The notes beneath the pieces are model-generated. The model ran no database searches and had not been told where the DNA came from. It saw only the letters and a program-made list of their open reading frames with translations. From NCBI GenBank assembly GCA_035760965.1, contig DASTRY010000004.1, positions 1 to 42,909 of the forward strand: a DNA stretch of 42,909 nucleotides, read 5' to 3'. The position numbers were made by a program, and so were the translations under genes. This document shows positions 8,905 through 17,500 of the stretch, one piece after another (within the stretch, counting starts at the first letter, position 1; the number at the start of each line of letters is the position of its first letter). The stretch is from JADGHX01 sp035760965 (GTDB lineage Bacteria; Pseudomonadota; Gammaproteobacteria; Steroidobacterales; Steroidobacteraceae).

Positions 8905-9918
8905 ATGACGCGCCGAGCCGCCGCGCATGATGCCGCGCCCCTGGTCGCACGCGTGTTCGCAAAGCTGAGCGACGGTGAGTTTCATTCCGGCGAAGAGCTC
9001 GCACGCACGCTTGGCGTGACGCGCAGCGCCGTGTGGAAAGCGGCGAACGCCTTGCGCGATCTCGGCACGCCGATGGAGGCGATCCGGAACCGCGGCTATC
9101 GACTCGTCACGGCGAGCGAGCCGCTCGCTGCCACGCGTATTCGCGATCAGCTCTCACGCACGGTGCGCGAGCGGATCGAGCGCCTCGATGTGGCCTGGTC
9201 GCTCGCTTCGACGAATACAGAGCTCGTCTCGCGTCCCAATCCTCCGCTCGGCCGCACGGAAGTGCTGCTCGCGGAGTTTCAGACGGCCGGACGGGGCCGC
9301 CGCGGCCGGGCGTGGTTCGCGCCACCGGGCGGCGCGGTGTGTCTCTCGCTGAGCTGGACGTTCCCCGACATGCCACGCGATGCCGGGGCGCTCGGTCTCG
9401 CCGTCGGTGTATGCGTTCTGCGCGCGCTCGAGCCCTTCAATGTGCCGGACGTGCGGCTGAAATGGCCGAACGACGTGCTCGTTGCCGACCGCAAGCTCGG
9501 TGGGATTCTGATCGAGCTGCGCGCCGAATCAGACGGGCCGGCGTGCGCAGTCGTGGGCATCGGACTCAATGTCGCGCTCGGTGCGGATCTTCTGCAGAAG
9601 ATCGCCGCGCTCGGGTTGCCGGCAACCGATCTCGCTTCGGTCACTCGCGAGGCCGGCTCGCGCAACGCGCTGACCGCAAGCCTCATCGAATCGTGCGTGC
9701 GCGGCTTGCTAGAGTTCGAGCAGGATGGGCTGCGACCCTTCATCGACGAGTGGCGCCATGCGGACGCGCTGCGAGGCCGCCCCGTGACGGTGCAGGCCGG
9801 CGAAGAAACGGCGCGCGGCCTGGCCCGGAGCATCGATCTCGCGGGCGCGCTGCTCATCGAGACGCCGCATGGGCTGAAGAAGTTTTTTTCGGGGGAAGTC
9901 ACGGTGAGGCCGGAGTGA
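8905..9918 (+). CDS. birA: Bifunctional biotin ligase / biotin operon repressor
   Basis: A 337-residue BirA. An N-terminal winged helix (FHSGEELARTLGVTRSAVWK) suggests that it also acts as a biotin-dependent repressor. The ligase domain has the biotinyl-AMP loop GRGRRGR (129-135), the catalytic KWPNDVLV (Lys186) and KLGGILIEL. The C-terminal SH3-like domain is present. It attaches biotin to the acetyl-CoA carboxylase carrier protein. The ATG is preceded by AAGGAGAGA. The stop overlaps coaX in GTGA; birA-coaX is a common pair in Gram-negative genomes. Confidence 0.96.
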   Translation: MTRRAAAHDAAPLVARVFAKLSDGEFHSGEELARTLGVTRSAVWKAANALRDLGTPMEAIRNRGYRLVTASEPLAATRIRDQLSRTVRERIERLDVAWSLASTNTELVSRPNPPLGRTEVLLAEFQTAGRGRRGRAWFAPPGGAVCLSLSWTFPDMPRDAGALGLAVGVCVLRALEPFNVPDVRLKWPNDVLVADRKLGGILIELRAESDGPACAVVGIGLNVALGADLLQKIAALGLPATDLASVTREAGSRNALTASLIESCVRGLLEFEQDGLRPFIDEWRHADALRGRPVTVQAGEETARGLARSIDLAGALLIETPHGLKKFFSGEVTVRPE

Positions 9919-10721
9919 ACGACGCACGCACGCGCCGCAGTACTCTGCTGGTGGATATCGGAAACACACGCGTGAAATGGGCCCGCCTCGTCGGCGGCAA
10001 GCTCGGCCGACAGCACGCGGCCGCGCACACCGATTGGACGAGCGACGATTTTGCTCGCGCGATCTTCGGCAAGCAGCGCTCGGGCGCCCGCGATGCGCGG
10101 ATCGATCGCATTCTCGTCGTGAGCGTCGCCGGCCCGCGCGCCGAGCGCGCGTTTGCGGCGGCGGCGCGCGCTCGTACCGGAATCGAGCCGGAGGTCTTCA
10201 CGTCACAGCGCCGCGCCGGCGGTGTGACCACACAATACGATGAGCCCTGGCGCCTGGGCGCCGACCGCCTGGTCGGTGCGATCGGGGCGCACCGCCTGGC
10301 ACGCGGTCGCGCAGTCTGTGTCGTCGCCGTCGGCACGGCGTTGACGCTCGATCTGGTGGACGAGCGCGGCCATCATCGTGGAGGCGCGATCGTTCCCGCC
10401 CCGGCTCTCATGAAAGACAGCCTGCTGAGCAAGACGAACGGAATCCGCCGCCGCGCGCAAGGCGGTTTGATGGGCGCGAGCCTTTTCGCCCGCAGTACGC
10501 GCTCCGCCATCGAACAGGGGGCGCGCTACGCGGCCGCGGCCGTGGTCGATCGTGCCGTGGGCGAAGCGCGCAACGTCATCGGGCGTGCGCCCCTCGTGTT
10601 GCTGACGGGGGGTGGTGCGCCCGCCTTGCGGCCGCTCATCCGCAGCCGCCACACGTTCGTGCCGGACCTGGTCCTGCAAGGCCTCGCGGTCGTCGCCGAG
10701 GATTCCGAGACGCGCTCGTAA
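9915..10721 (+). CDS. coaX: Type III pantothenate kinase
   Basis: A 268-residue CoaX of the ASKHA fold. The phosphate-1 loop is DIGNTRVKWA (residues 14-23), the pantothenate-site region is YDEPWRLGADRLVGAIGA (Asp117), the second phosphate loop is VGTALTLDLVD (Asp146), and the adenosine region is LLTGGGAPAL. It phosphorylates pantothenate in the first committed step of coenzyme A synthesis and is the potassium-dependent, feedback-insensitive type. The GTG start overlaps the birA stop by four bases. The next gene begins 52 bases later. Confidence 0.95.
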   Translation: MNDARTRRSTLLVDIGNTRVKWARLVGGKLGRQHAAAHTDWTSDDFARAIFGKQRSGARDARIDRILVVSVAGPRAERAFAAAARARTGIEPEVFTSQRRAGGVTTQYDEPWRLGADRLVGAIGAHRLARGRAVCVVAVGTALTLDLVDERGHHRGGAIVPAPALMKDSLLSKTNGIRRRAQGGLMGASLFARSTRSAIEQGARYAAAAVVDRAVGEARNVIGRAPLVLLTGGGAPALRPLIRSRHTFVPDLVLQGLAVVAEDSETRS

Positions 10722-10773
10722 CAACGGCGCGCGCCCCATAGTCATTGATTGGCGACACTCCTAGAATCGCGGG

Positions 10774-11577
10774 GTGCGCATCGCGTTCTTCGTCCTGCTG
10801 GCGGCGAACCTCATCTATCTGGCTTGGGCTGGATGGATCGACGTGCCGGACGCGCCGGCCGTCGTCGCGAAGCCCGGGGCGGCGCTACCCGTGCTGCAAC
10901 TCGCATCCGAGTCCGGCCCCTCCGATCAGACGCAATTCGCGCCGTCCGAGGCGCCCACTGCGCAGCGGCTTGCGGCGCTGGCCAGCAACGATCTCCCGCT
11001 CAGCCCGGCGCCGAGCACGCGCTGCGTTTCCGTCGGGCCGTTCTCGGACCTTGCGCGCGCCGCGCGCGGTGCGGCCCTGTTGCGCGACCGCGGCTTCGCT
11101 CCGAAGCAGCGCGCCGAGCCCGGCGAGATGTGGGCTGGGTTCTGGGTGTACGTCGGCGGCCTGAAGTCCGCGGCCGAAGAAGCGAAAGTGGTGAAGACGC
11201 TCGAGCGCGCCGGCATCAACGACGCGCACGCGATGCCCGAGGGCGACGCCGGCCGCCGCGTGTCCGTCGGCCTGTTCACCGAGAAGGAGCGCGCCGAAAA
11301 GCGCGCCGCCGCCGTGAAGCGTCTCGGCTACACGACCGAGATCGTCGAGCGCAAGCAGCCGGCCACGGTGTACTGGGTGGACCTCCAACTGGGCGCGAAC
11401 GATCGCACGGTTCCAACCGAAGGCCTGCTGTCGGAAGACGACGCCGGCGCGCGACTCGAGATCCGCGTGTGTCCCGGCAGCGAGCCGGCCCCGACCGCAC
11501 CGAAGCCCGGACCTCTGCCGCGCGATGCGCGTCCGGCTGCCACCACCGCCGACGCAGGAACGCCGCGCCCGGGCTGA
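10774..11577 (+). CDS. Membrane-anchored SPOR-like protein
   Basis: A 267-residue protein with an N-terminal membrane helix (about 2-21), a Pro/Ala-rich linker, and two SPOR-like repeats at about 85-135 and 148-190. Each repeat holds a hallmark SPOR core (CVSVGPFSDLARAARGAALL and RVSVGLFTEKERAEKRAAAV). The C-terminus is Pro/Ala-rich and has no clear domain. SPOR domains bind denuded septal peptidoglycan, so a role at the cell envelope or division site is likely, but it is not shown here. The GTG start lacks a clear Shine-Dalgarno site; TAGAAT lies seven bases before it. The usual birA-coaX-SPOR order supports the assignment. Confidence 0.8.
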   Translation: MRIAFFVLLAANLIYLAWAGWIDVPDAPAVVAKPGAALPVLQLASESGPSDQTQFAPSEAPTAQRLAALASNDLPLSPAPSTRCVSVGPFSDLARAARGAALLRDRGFAPKQRAEPGEMWAGFWVYVGGLKSAAEEAKVVKTLERAGINDAHAMPEGDAGRRVSVGLFTEKERAEKRAAAVKRLGYTTEIVERKQPATVYWVDLQLGANDRTVPTEGLLSEDDAGARLEIRVCPGSEPAPTAPKPGPLPRDARPAATTADAGTPRPG

Positions 11578-11606
11578 GCTCGCCGGATTTCGCGTAATCT
11601 ATCGCT

Positions 11607-12422
11607 GTGTTCGACCTCGAGGCTTATCTCCGCCGCATCGATTACGACGGCCCGCGCACACCGACGCTCGAGGTGCTGCGTGCTCTGCACGCGCGTCACA
11701 CCCAAGCGATCACGTTCGAGAACCTGAATGCGCTGATGGGCTGGCCGGTGCCGATCGATGTCGATGCCGTGCAGGACAAGATCGTGCGCGGCGGCCGCGG
11801 CGGCTGGTGCTTCGAGCAGAATCTGCTCTTCAGTCAGGCCTTGCGCGCTTTCGGATTCACGGTCACGGATCTCGCGGCGCGTGTGCTGTGGGGTCTCGAC
11901 GAAGAGGCCGTGACTCGCCGCAGTCACATGGTGCTGCGAGTGATGGTGGATGGCGAGCCGTTCATCGCCGACGTTGGCTTTGGCGGTCAGACGCTGACCG
12001 GGCCCATCCGGTTGCTGTTCGACGTCGCGCAGTCCACGCCCCACGAGGATTTCCGCTTCGTTCGCACGCACGGGGATGAATACAAGCTGCAGGCGCTCAT
12101 CGGTGGAGAGTGGCGGTCTCTGTACCGCTTCGATCTGCAGCCGCAGTTCCCTGTCGACTACGAGGTCATCAGCCATTTCCTGGCGACACATCCCGCTTCG
12201 CAATTCCGCACGACGCTGCGCGTCGCGCGCGCGCTGCCGGGCTTGCGCCACGGGCTGCTGAACAATCAGCTCGCGACCCACCACGTCGAGGGCGGCACGG
12301 AGAAGCGCACGCTCACGAGCGTGGCCGAGGTTCGCGGCGTCCTGACGGACGTCTTCGGGCTCACGCTCCCGCCGGGTCCCGATCTCGACCGCGCCATCGC
12401 CCGGGTCTGCGATTTCCCGTAA
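11607..12422 (+). CDS. nat: Arylamine N-acetyltransferase
   Basis: A 271-residue NAT. The catalytic triad is complete: Cys68 in RGGWCFEQN, His107 in RSHMVL and Asp122 in FIADVGFGG. The N-terminal FENLNALMG segment is also typical. NATs transfer acetyl from acetyl-CoA to arylamines and hydrazines; the natural substrate is unknown. The GTG start is not preceded by a clear ribosome site, and TAATCT lies a few bases upstream. The TAA stop lies inside TAAAAT, the likely -10 box of the next gene, tRNA-Thr. Confidence 0.94.
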   Translation: MFDLEAYLRRIDYDGPRTPTLEVLRALHARHTQAITFENLNALMGWPVPIDVDAVQDKIVRGGRGGWCFEQNLLFSQALRAFGFTVTDLAARVLWGLDEEAVTRRSHMVLRVMVDGEPFIADVGFGGQTLTGPIRLLFDVAQSTPHEDFRFVRTHGDEYKLQALIGGEWRSLYRFDLQPQFPVDYEVISHFLATHPASQFRTTLRVARALPGLRHGLLNNQLATHHVEGGTEKRTLTSVAEVRGVLTDVFGLTLPPGPDLDRAIARVCDFP

Positions 12423-12425
12423 AAT
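12420..12425 (+). promoter_or_regulatory. Possible -10 box of tRNA-Thr
   Basis: TAAAAT overlaps the NAT stop codon and lies 26 bases before the tRNA. No good -35 hexamer is visible at 16-18 bases upstream, so this is weak. Confidence 0.35.
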
Positions 12426-12451
12426 CCCGCCCGCAACTTTGGCACCTCGGC

Positions 12452-12527
12452 GCCGGCTTAGCTCAGTTGGTAGAGCGCCAGTTTTGTAAACTGGATGTCG
12501 CGGGTTCGATCCCTGCAGCCGGCACCA
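12452..12527 (+). tRNA. tRNA-Thr(TGT)
   Basis: A 76-base tRNA with acceptor stem GCCGGCT/AGCCGGC, D-loop AGCTCAGTTGGTAGAGC, anticodon loop TTTGTAA (anticodon TGT, codon ACA), TpsiC arm CGGGTTCGATCCCTG and an encoded CCA end. All four stems pair. In E. coli the equivalent Thr(TGT) gene heads the Thr-Tyr-Gly-Thr-tuf cluster; here that cluster lies about 22.7 kb downstream without it. Confidence 0.98.
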
Positions 12528-12571
12528 ATCACCGTCGCCGTCGCGAGAATCCGCCGGCCGAGCGCCTGCGA

Positions 12572-12594
12572 AGCGGCGCACACACCGCGCCGCT
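12572..12594. terminator. Hairpin between tRNA-Thr and the convergent PilZ gene
   Basis: AGCGGCGC and GCGCCGCT form a perfect 8-bp stem around a 7-base loop. It lies between two convergent genes and could end both transcripts, but there is no T tract on either side. Confidence 0.35.
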
Positions 12595-12631
12595 ATCATT
12601 CACTTCAGGGGAACGCCTCCCGCTGCGCGAA

Positions 12632-12931
12632 TCAGCTCGCGTGAGCGGTGGCGGGCGGGCGAGCGCTGTACGCTTCCATCAACAGCCCCGTGCCACCGCG
12701 CGAGACGTGCGCGACGACGGCGGTGCGGCGATGGAGCTTGGTGATGGCGCCGAGATTGATGGCGAAGGCGAGCTCGACCTGCTGTCCCTTGCGCAAACCC
12801 AGATTCGTGGTCTCGATGAACACACCGGTGGCGCTGAGATTCACCGCGCGACACAGCTTCCTGCGGCCGCCGGGGATGTTGATGTAAACGGTCGTTCGGG
12901 CGCGGTGCCGGGTATGCAGTCGACGTTCCAC
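12632..12931 (-). CDS. PilZ domain protein (c-di-GMP receptor candidate)
   Basis: A 99-residue single-domain PilZ protein. The c-di-GMP ligands are present: an RxxxR motif near the N-terminus (Arg4 and Arg8) and NLSATG at 31-36, a standard [D/N]xSxxG. It could therefore bind c-di-GMP, unlike type IV pilus PilZ proteins that have lost these residues. The start is a GTG, with no ATG at the expected position. It is the last gene on the minus strand after the secreted hydrolase and pilus operon A, separated by 158 bases, and it may be cotranscribed with them. The effector partner is unknown. Confidence 0.88.
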   Translation of the reverse strand: MERRLHTRHRARTTVYINIPGGRRKLCRAVNLSATGVFIETTNLGLRKGQQVELAFAINLGAITKLHRRTAVVAHVSRGGTGLLMEAYSARPPATAHAS

Positions 12932-13089
12932 GGGTCGTGGCCTCTTATATTTCTATCGGCGTCGGGATCAACGGATCGGATTATGCCTTCGTTCCCGTGA
13001 GCGCACGGGCGCGACTCAACTTATCGCGGCACTGCACTCACGCCGAAATCCTGCGACCGCCGCGTGTTGGCGTCAAGCCAGCGAGGGCT

Positions 13090-14106
13090 TCAGCGCGACT
13101 CGGTCCGCGCAATCTGTCCAATCGCGAGCCGCACGGCCACGGGACAGTGGTCGGAAAGGCGTGCGTGGCGCGCATCCGCCGCGCTGAAGGTCACGCGCTC
13201 GAACGATCCCGGCACCAGCGCGCCCGCGAGCGCTCGGCCGAGCACGATGTGATCGATGAAGGCCGAATGGGCCTGTCCCGGCACGCAGTTACGAAACGGC
13301 TGCCCCTGCGCGACGTTCAGCAGATGCGCCCCGGGCGGATCGCCATCCGAGATCTCCGGCCACATCGGCGCCGGCCCGCGCTCGCGCAGGAGCTCGCGAT
13401 TGAAGTCCCCGAGCACCGCGAACCGATGGCCGGCGCGGGCCTGTTCATCGATCCAGCGCTCGAGCGCCGGCACTTGCCGCGCGAGGGTGTCGCACGCCTT
13501 GCCGCCGCCTCCGGCCAGGGGCTTGTCGCTACAGCCGGACTTGAGATGAACGCTGAGCAGATGGATTTCCCGCGGCTGCCCGGGGAACAGCACCAGCTCC
13601 GCGCCACGCCGAAGCGTGTCGTTCAGCGACAGCGGCTCGAAGTCCGGTCCGCAGCGCTTGGGCAGACCGGCGCGAATGGCGAACCCGGTGTTCTGCAGGT
13701 GACGGCTGCCCGTGAAGCAGAACTCGTAGCCGGGGAACACCAGCCGCGCAGCCTCCGGACCGTCAACCTCCTGAAGCGCGATCACATCGGCGTCGAGCGT
13801 TCGCGCGTAGCGTGCCAGCGTCGCGAAATCGCGCGACGAACGCTCGAGCCGCTGCGCGACATCACACGGCAGCCGCCGTTCGTTGGCGAATGCTTGCGTG
13901 CCGCGCGGCACGCACGAGCTCTTCAATGGCTTGAAAGTGGTCGGTGCGATCAGCCACTCGAGGTTCCACGTGGCGATCTTCAGAGTCGCGTTGCGCGGTG
14001 CTTCCGGGGCGCTCGCGCCGACACTCGCGAGCGCCCAGCAGATGAGTCCAAAACGCAGCGCGAGCCCACGCAGCGCAGGCGCGGCCGCGCCGATCAGCGC
14101 CAGCAC
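13090..14106 (-). CDS. Secreted endonuclease/exonuclease/phosphatase-family protein
   Basis: A 338-residue protein with an N-terminal hydrophobic signal (about residues 1-36) and an EEP fold. Catalytic motifs are intact: TWNLEWL (metal-binding Asn), IALQEVDG (Glu), SVHLKSGC, LGDFNRE (Asp and Asn), FIDHIVL and LSDHCPV (final Asp-His pair). Such proteins cut DNA, RNA or phosphoester lipids; the substrate cannot be told. The GTG at 14106 is chosen because it begins a signal peptide and overlaps the pilE stop by 13 bases; longer in-frame sequence lies inside pilE. It seems to be the tail gene of pilus operon A and is absent from operon B. Confidence 0.82.
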   Translation of the reverse strand: MLALIGAAAPALRGLALRFGLICWALASVGASAPEAPRNATLKIATWNLEWLIAPTTFKPLKSSCVPRGTQAFANERRLPCDVAQRLERSSRDFATLARYARTLDADVIALQEVDGPEAARLVFPGYEFCFTGSRHLQNTGFAIRAGLPKRCGPDFEPLSLNDTLRRGAELVLFPGQPREIHLLSVHLKSGCSDKPLAGGGGKACDTLARQVPALERWIDEQARAGHRFAVLGDFNRELLRERGPAPMWPEISDGDPPGAHLLNVAQGQPFRNCVPGQAHSAFIDHIVLGRALAGALVPGSFERVTFSAADARHARLSDHCPVAVRLAIGQIARTESR

Positions 14107-14534
14107 TCGGCGGTGGTATCGGTTCCCGTGGAGCTCGTCGCGGTACGCTTGCCGTCCTGATTGATGGTGAATTCTGCGCACCGCGTGTCGTCCGTCTGTT
14201 TGGTGACCGCCCGCGCCTTCGCGTGCACCGTATACGCGGTGGGGGTCGCGGGATCGAGCGTCAGATCATAGAACTCGCCGTTGTCGGTGACGGCCGGAAT
14301 GCCGAGCCCGCCGTCCGCGACGGCAGCGGTGAGATTCGTCGAGTAGACGTTCTTCGAGAGGAAAAATTTCTCCTGCGCCTGCTGGACGCGCAGCAGCGCC
14401 GCGGTGGCCGTCGTGCGATGCGTCCGCAAGACGTAGCTGCGATAGGTCGGCACGGCAATCGATGCCAGGATGGCGGCGATCACCATGACCGTCATCAGCT
14501 CGATCAGCGTCACGCCGCGTGAGTGCTTGCGCAT
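14094..14534 (-). CDS. pilE: Type IV pilin PilE-like, operon A
   Basis: A 146-residue prepilin. The short leader ends in G and the mature chain begins VTLIELM, with Glu5 present, followed by the long hydrophobic helix. Two Cys near the C-terminus (DTRCAEF and AECWR) form the usual disulfide-bounded D-region. This PilE type is a minor pilin encoded next to PilY1. It is the sixth pilus gene of operon A, eight bases after pilY1. The partner in operon B is also last, and the two share the AECW ending. Confidence 0.92.
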   Translation of the reverse strand: MRKHSRGVTLIELMTVMVIAAILASIAVPTYRSYVLRTHRTTATAALLRVQQAQEKFFLSKNVYSTNLTAAVADGGLGIPAVTDNGEFYDLTLDPATPTAYTVHAKARAVTKQTDDTRCAEFTINQDGKRTATSSTGTDTTAECWR

Positions 14535-14542
14535 GGTCTGCC

Positions 14543-17500
14543 TCAGTTCTTCCGTTTCCAATAGGTGCGCACGGTGCCGCCGACCTTCACGCACTGGTTC
14601 AGAATCTCGACACCCGCGATGCACTTCGTGTCCGGATCGGTCGGCGGCGGCCCATCCCCGCCGGGGGTGGGGCGAATCACGGCGACATTGACCTGGTCCA
14701 CGATGCCATCCTGATTGAGCTGTGTGAAGGCATCGCTCGCATCGATGCGCTGGTCGCCGGTGAAGTCGAGCGCCGGCCGGCCGTTGTCGACGCTCAGCGC
14801 GTAGACGCGGTTGACGCCCATCGGCTTGCACGGATTCATGGCCGTCGGATCGGCCGGCGTGTAGGTCGGGAACAGGATCACGTTGTTCGCCGTCGTCGAG
14901 GAACCGAGCACCTTCTCGCCGACGCCCGTGCCATTCAGCCGCAGGTCGAGCTTCCAGCCCGGTTGCGAGGGCGGCACCACCGTCGAGGTGATGGTGTCCG
15001 TGATGTCGACCAGCGCGCCATCGGTCACCGGCGTGTACGCCTTGTAGTCGGCCTGCGTGAACGGCATGAACGGCGCCTTGTCGCGGATCGAATAGAACCG
15101 ATCGGCCGTGGCGCCGCCCGGTGTGGCGCTCGTCTGCTTGGGATGCCCGCGATACCCGGAGCCGATCGCGATGTTGTAGTACGGGTCGGCGCCGCGTCGC
15201 TGGATCAACGCGACGTCCGGCTGGCCGTAGAACCGGCGCGTGTCCGCCATGGTCGGCGCCGGGCTCGACGGCGCATCTCCGGCGCCGAGCCGCGCGATGA
15301 CGCCGCCCGTGACGAGGTCGGCCGTGTTCTTGTCGTTGAAGATGTCGAAGCGCCAGATGCGGCCGCCGAGGTCCGCGGCGTAGATGCGGTCGGCGAACCG
15401 ATCGCCATTGGTATCGAGCACGGTGAGCTGACCGGGGATGGCATTGTTCATCGTGCCGTTCGTCTTACTCGTATCGAGCAGCAGATCCGGCGTGCCATTG
15501 CCGCCCGGGCCACCCGCGTACCACAGCAGCGCGCCGGTGATGGCATCGACCATGTAGATGCGATGTCCAGAATCGTCCGTGACGTACGAGTAGTTCTCCT
15601 CGCCATCGTCGTATCCACCGCCGAACAGCAGCACGAGGAACTGTGAGTTCTGCGGGCTCCGCGGATTCTTGATCTTCACGCGCGTGATGATCGGCGGAGA
15701 CCACGTTTCGCCGACGCCCGGCAGCACGCTCGGACCGTCTTTCCACAGCAGCTTCGGCTGAGTGCGATCCGTGACATCCAGCGCGTAGTAGTAGCGCCCG
15801 CCGCGCCGCATGCCGAAATACAGGATCACGCGATCGCCGCTCTCGATGATGCCGTTCTGATTGACGTCGTACTTCAGCACGCGGATGTCGCTGTCGAGAC
15901 CATACGTGCGATTCGCAACGGGGCTGTCGCGATAGAGATTGACGAGGCGGCCGAGCAGCTCTTGCGGCACGAACGACCACAGCTCCTTCCCGCCGCCGAT
16001 GGAATCTTTGGTGCTCGCGTCTTGGCCCGTCGATCCCGTGATCGCGTGCAAGTAGCCGTCGTTGGTCGTGACATACACGACAGTGTCGTACGCGTTCGGC
16101 GATGCCGATGAACCGCCGTACGTCACGACAGCGGGAACCGAGTGGAGCGGATCACCCATCGCAAAACGCGATGCGCCGGTCGCGGGATCCTGGTCGTGGA
16201 TCCAGCTCAGCAGCTCGGCTTTCGTCGGGTTCGTGCTCGTGCCCAGCGCCGCGTCCGTGAGGTTCGGGTTGCTCGCGTCGAGCCGGTTCTCCGCGGTATC
16301 GAGCGCGTCGCCACTGAAGTGCGTGTAAACCGTGCGCGGCTGCGGGATGAGATGCGCAGCGCCGCCCTGGTCCACCCTCTCCTCGTCGGGGGTCGCGGAC
16401 CAGACGCTCTGCGCGCCCTTCACGAAGAATCCGTCGGCGCCGACCGCCTCCTTGCCGTTCGCATCGACGATCTTGCCGTTCTTCAGCCGATACTTCTTCA
16501 GGTTGCCGGGCCAGTGCTCTGTTTGTGTCGGCTGGAACACCGAGATGTACAGGTCGTTCAGCGTCTGGTTGCGGTTGAACGAGTTGATCGATACGGACGG
16601 GGTGACGAACGTCGCGCCCTCGTCGCCGATCTTCGTGACGATGTTGCGTAGCGCCTCGACGAGGTCGTCGAGGTTGTCGGCCTTGTAGGCCGCATTCGTG
16701 CCGCCGCGCTGCGCGGCCACGTTGAGGAACGTGAGGTCGCCGACGTCGTTGCCGAAGCCGATGGCGTAGGTGAAGACGTGCTGCTCCTGCGTGTCCGGAT
16801 TGCCTGCCGTCGAGAGATCGACGAGGTCGGCATTGGCGAGGTAGGCGGTCATGTCGTCGAGGCAGGCGCCGTTCGCGTCTTCCCCCGTGCATGCCGCCGT
16901 GGGATTGCCGGTGAGATCGACGAACCCGCGGCCGCGCACGTCTCGCAGCGCCTTGATCTTCGGGTTCGCGCTCTTGTCGCGCGTCGGCAGTCCGTCCGTC
17001 AGCAGGATGTTGTAGTTCTTCTGGCACTGATACTGGATCGGCGAGGCGTACGTTGCGCCGCCCGGCGACGTGCGGGATTCGTCGACGCTCGGCTGCGGCT
17101 TGCGCGAGGTGCTGGGGCTTTCGCGTCCCATCGAGTTCAAGCCGTAATCGACGCTCTTGCCTGCCCAGTACTGGCCGGCTTCGTACATCGTTTCCGAGAG
17201 CGGCGTGTTGCCGCCCGGGAGCTGCAAATTCGCCTTCGCGATCAGATCGGCGCGCGAGGCCGTGAGGTTGTCGACCTTCTTGATGACCATGCCGCCCTCG
17301 GCGGACTGCTCGGCACTGCAGCTGCCTCCCTCGCTGCAATTGTCGCTGAAGCGCATGAGCCCCATGTTCACATCGTCCACCGAGCTTGCGAGCTCGGTGA
17401 GCGCGCGCTGCACGACCGTAATGCGCTTCGCGTTGTACGTCTTCTTGACGCTCGGGTCGGTCGAGTACTTCCAGTTGAGATAGCGGCCGCTGTAGAGGGT

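Noticed and set aside
10762..10767. TAGAAT just before the SPOR gene as a promoter
   Set aside because: No -35 hexamer at proper spacing and only seven bases to the start codon; a leaderless transcript is possible but unsupported.
12452..12527. tRNA-Thr as an integration site for a mobile island
   Set aside because: No integrase gene and no repeat of the tRNA 3' end was noticed in the following region.
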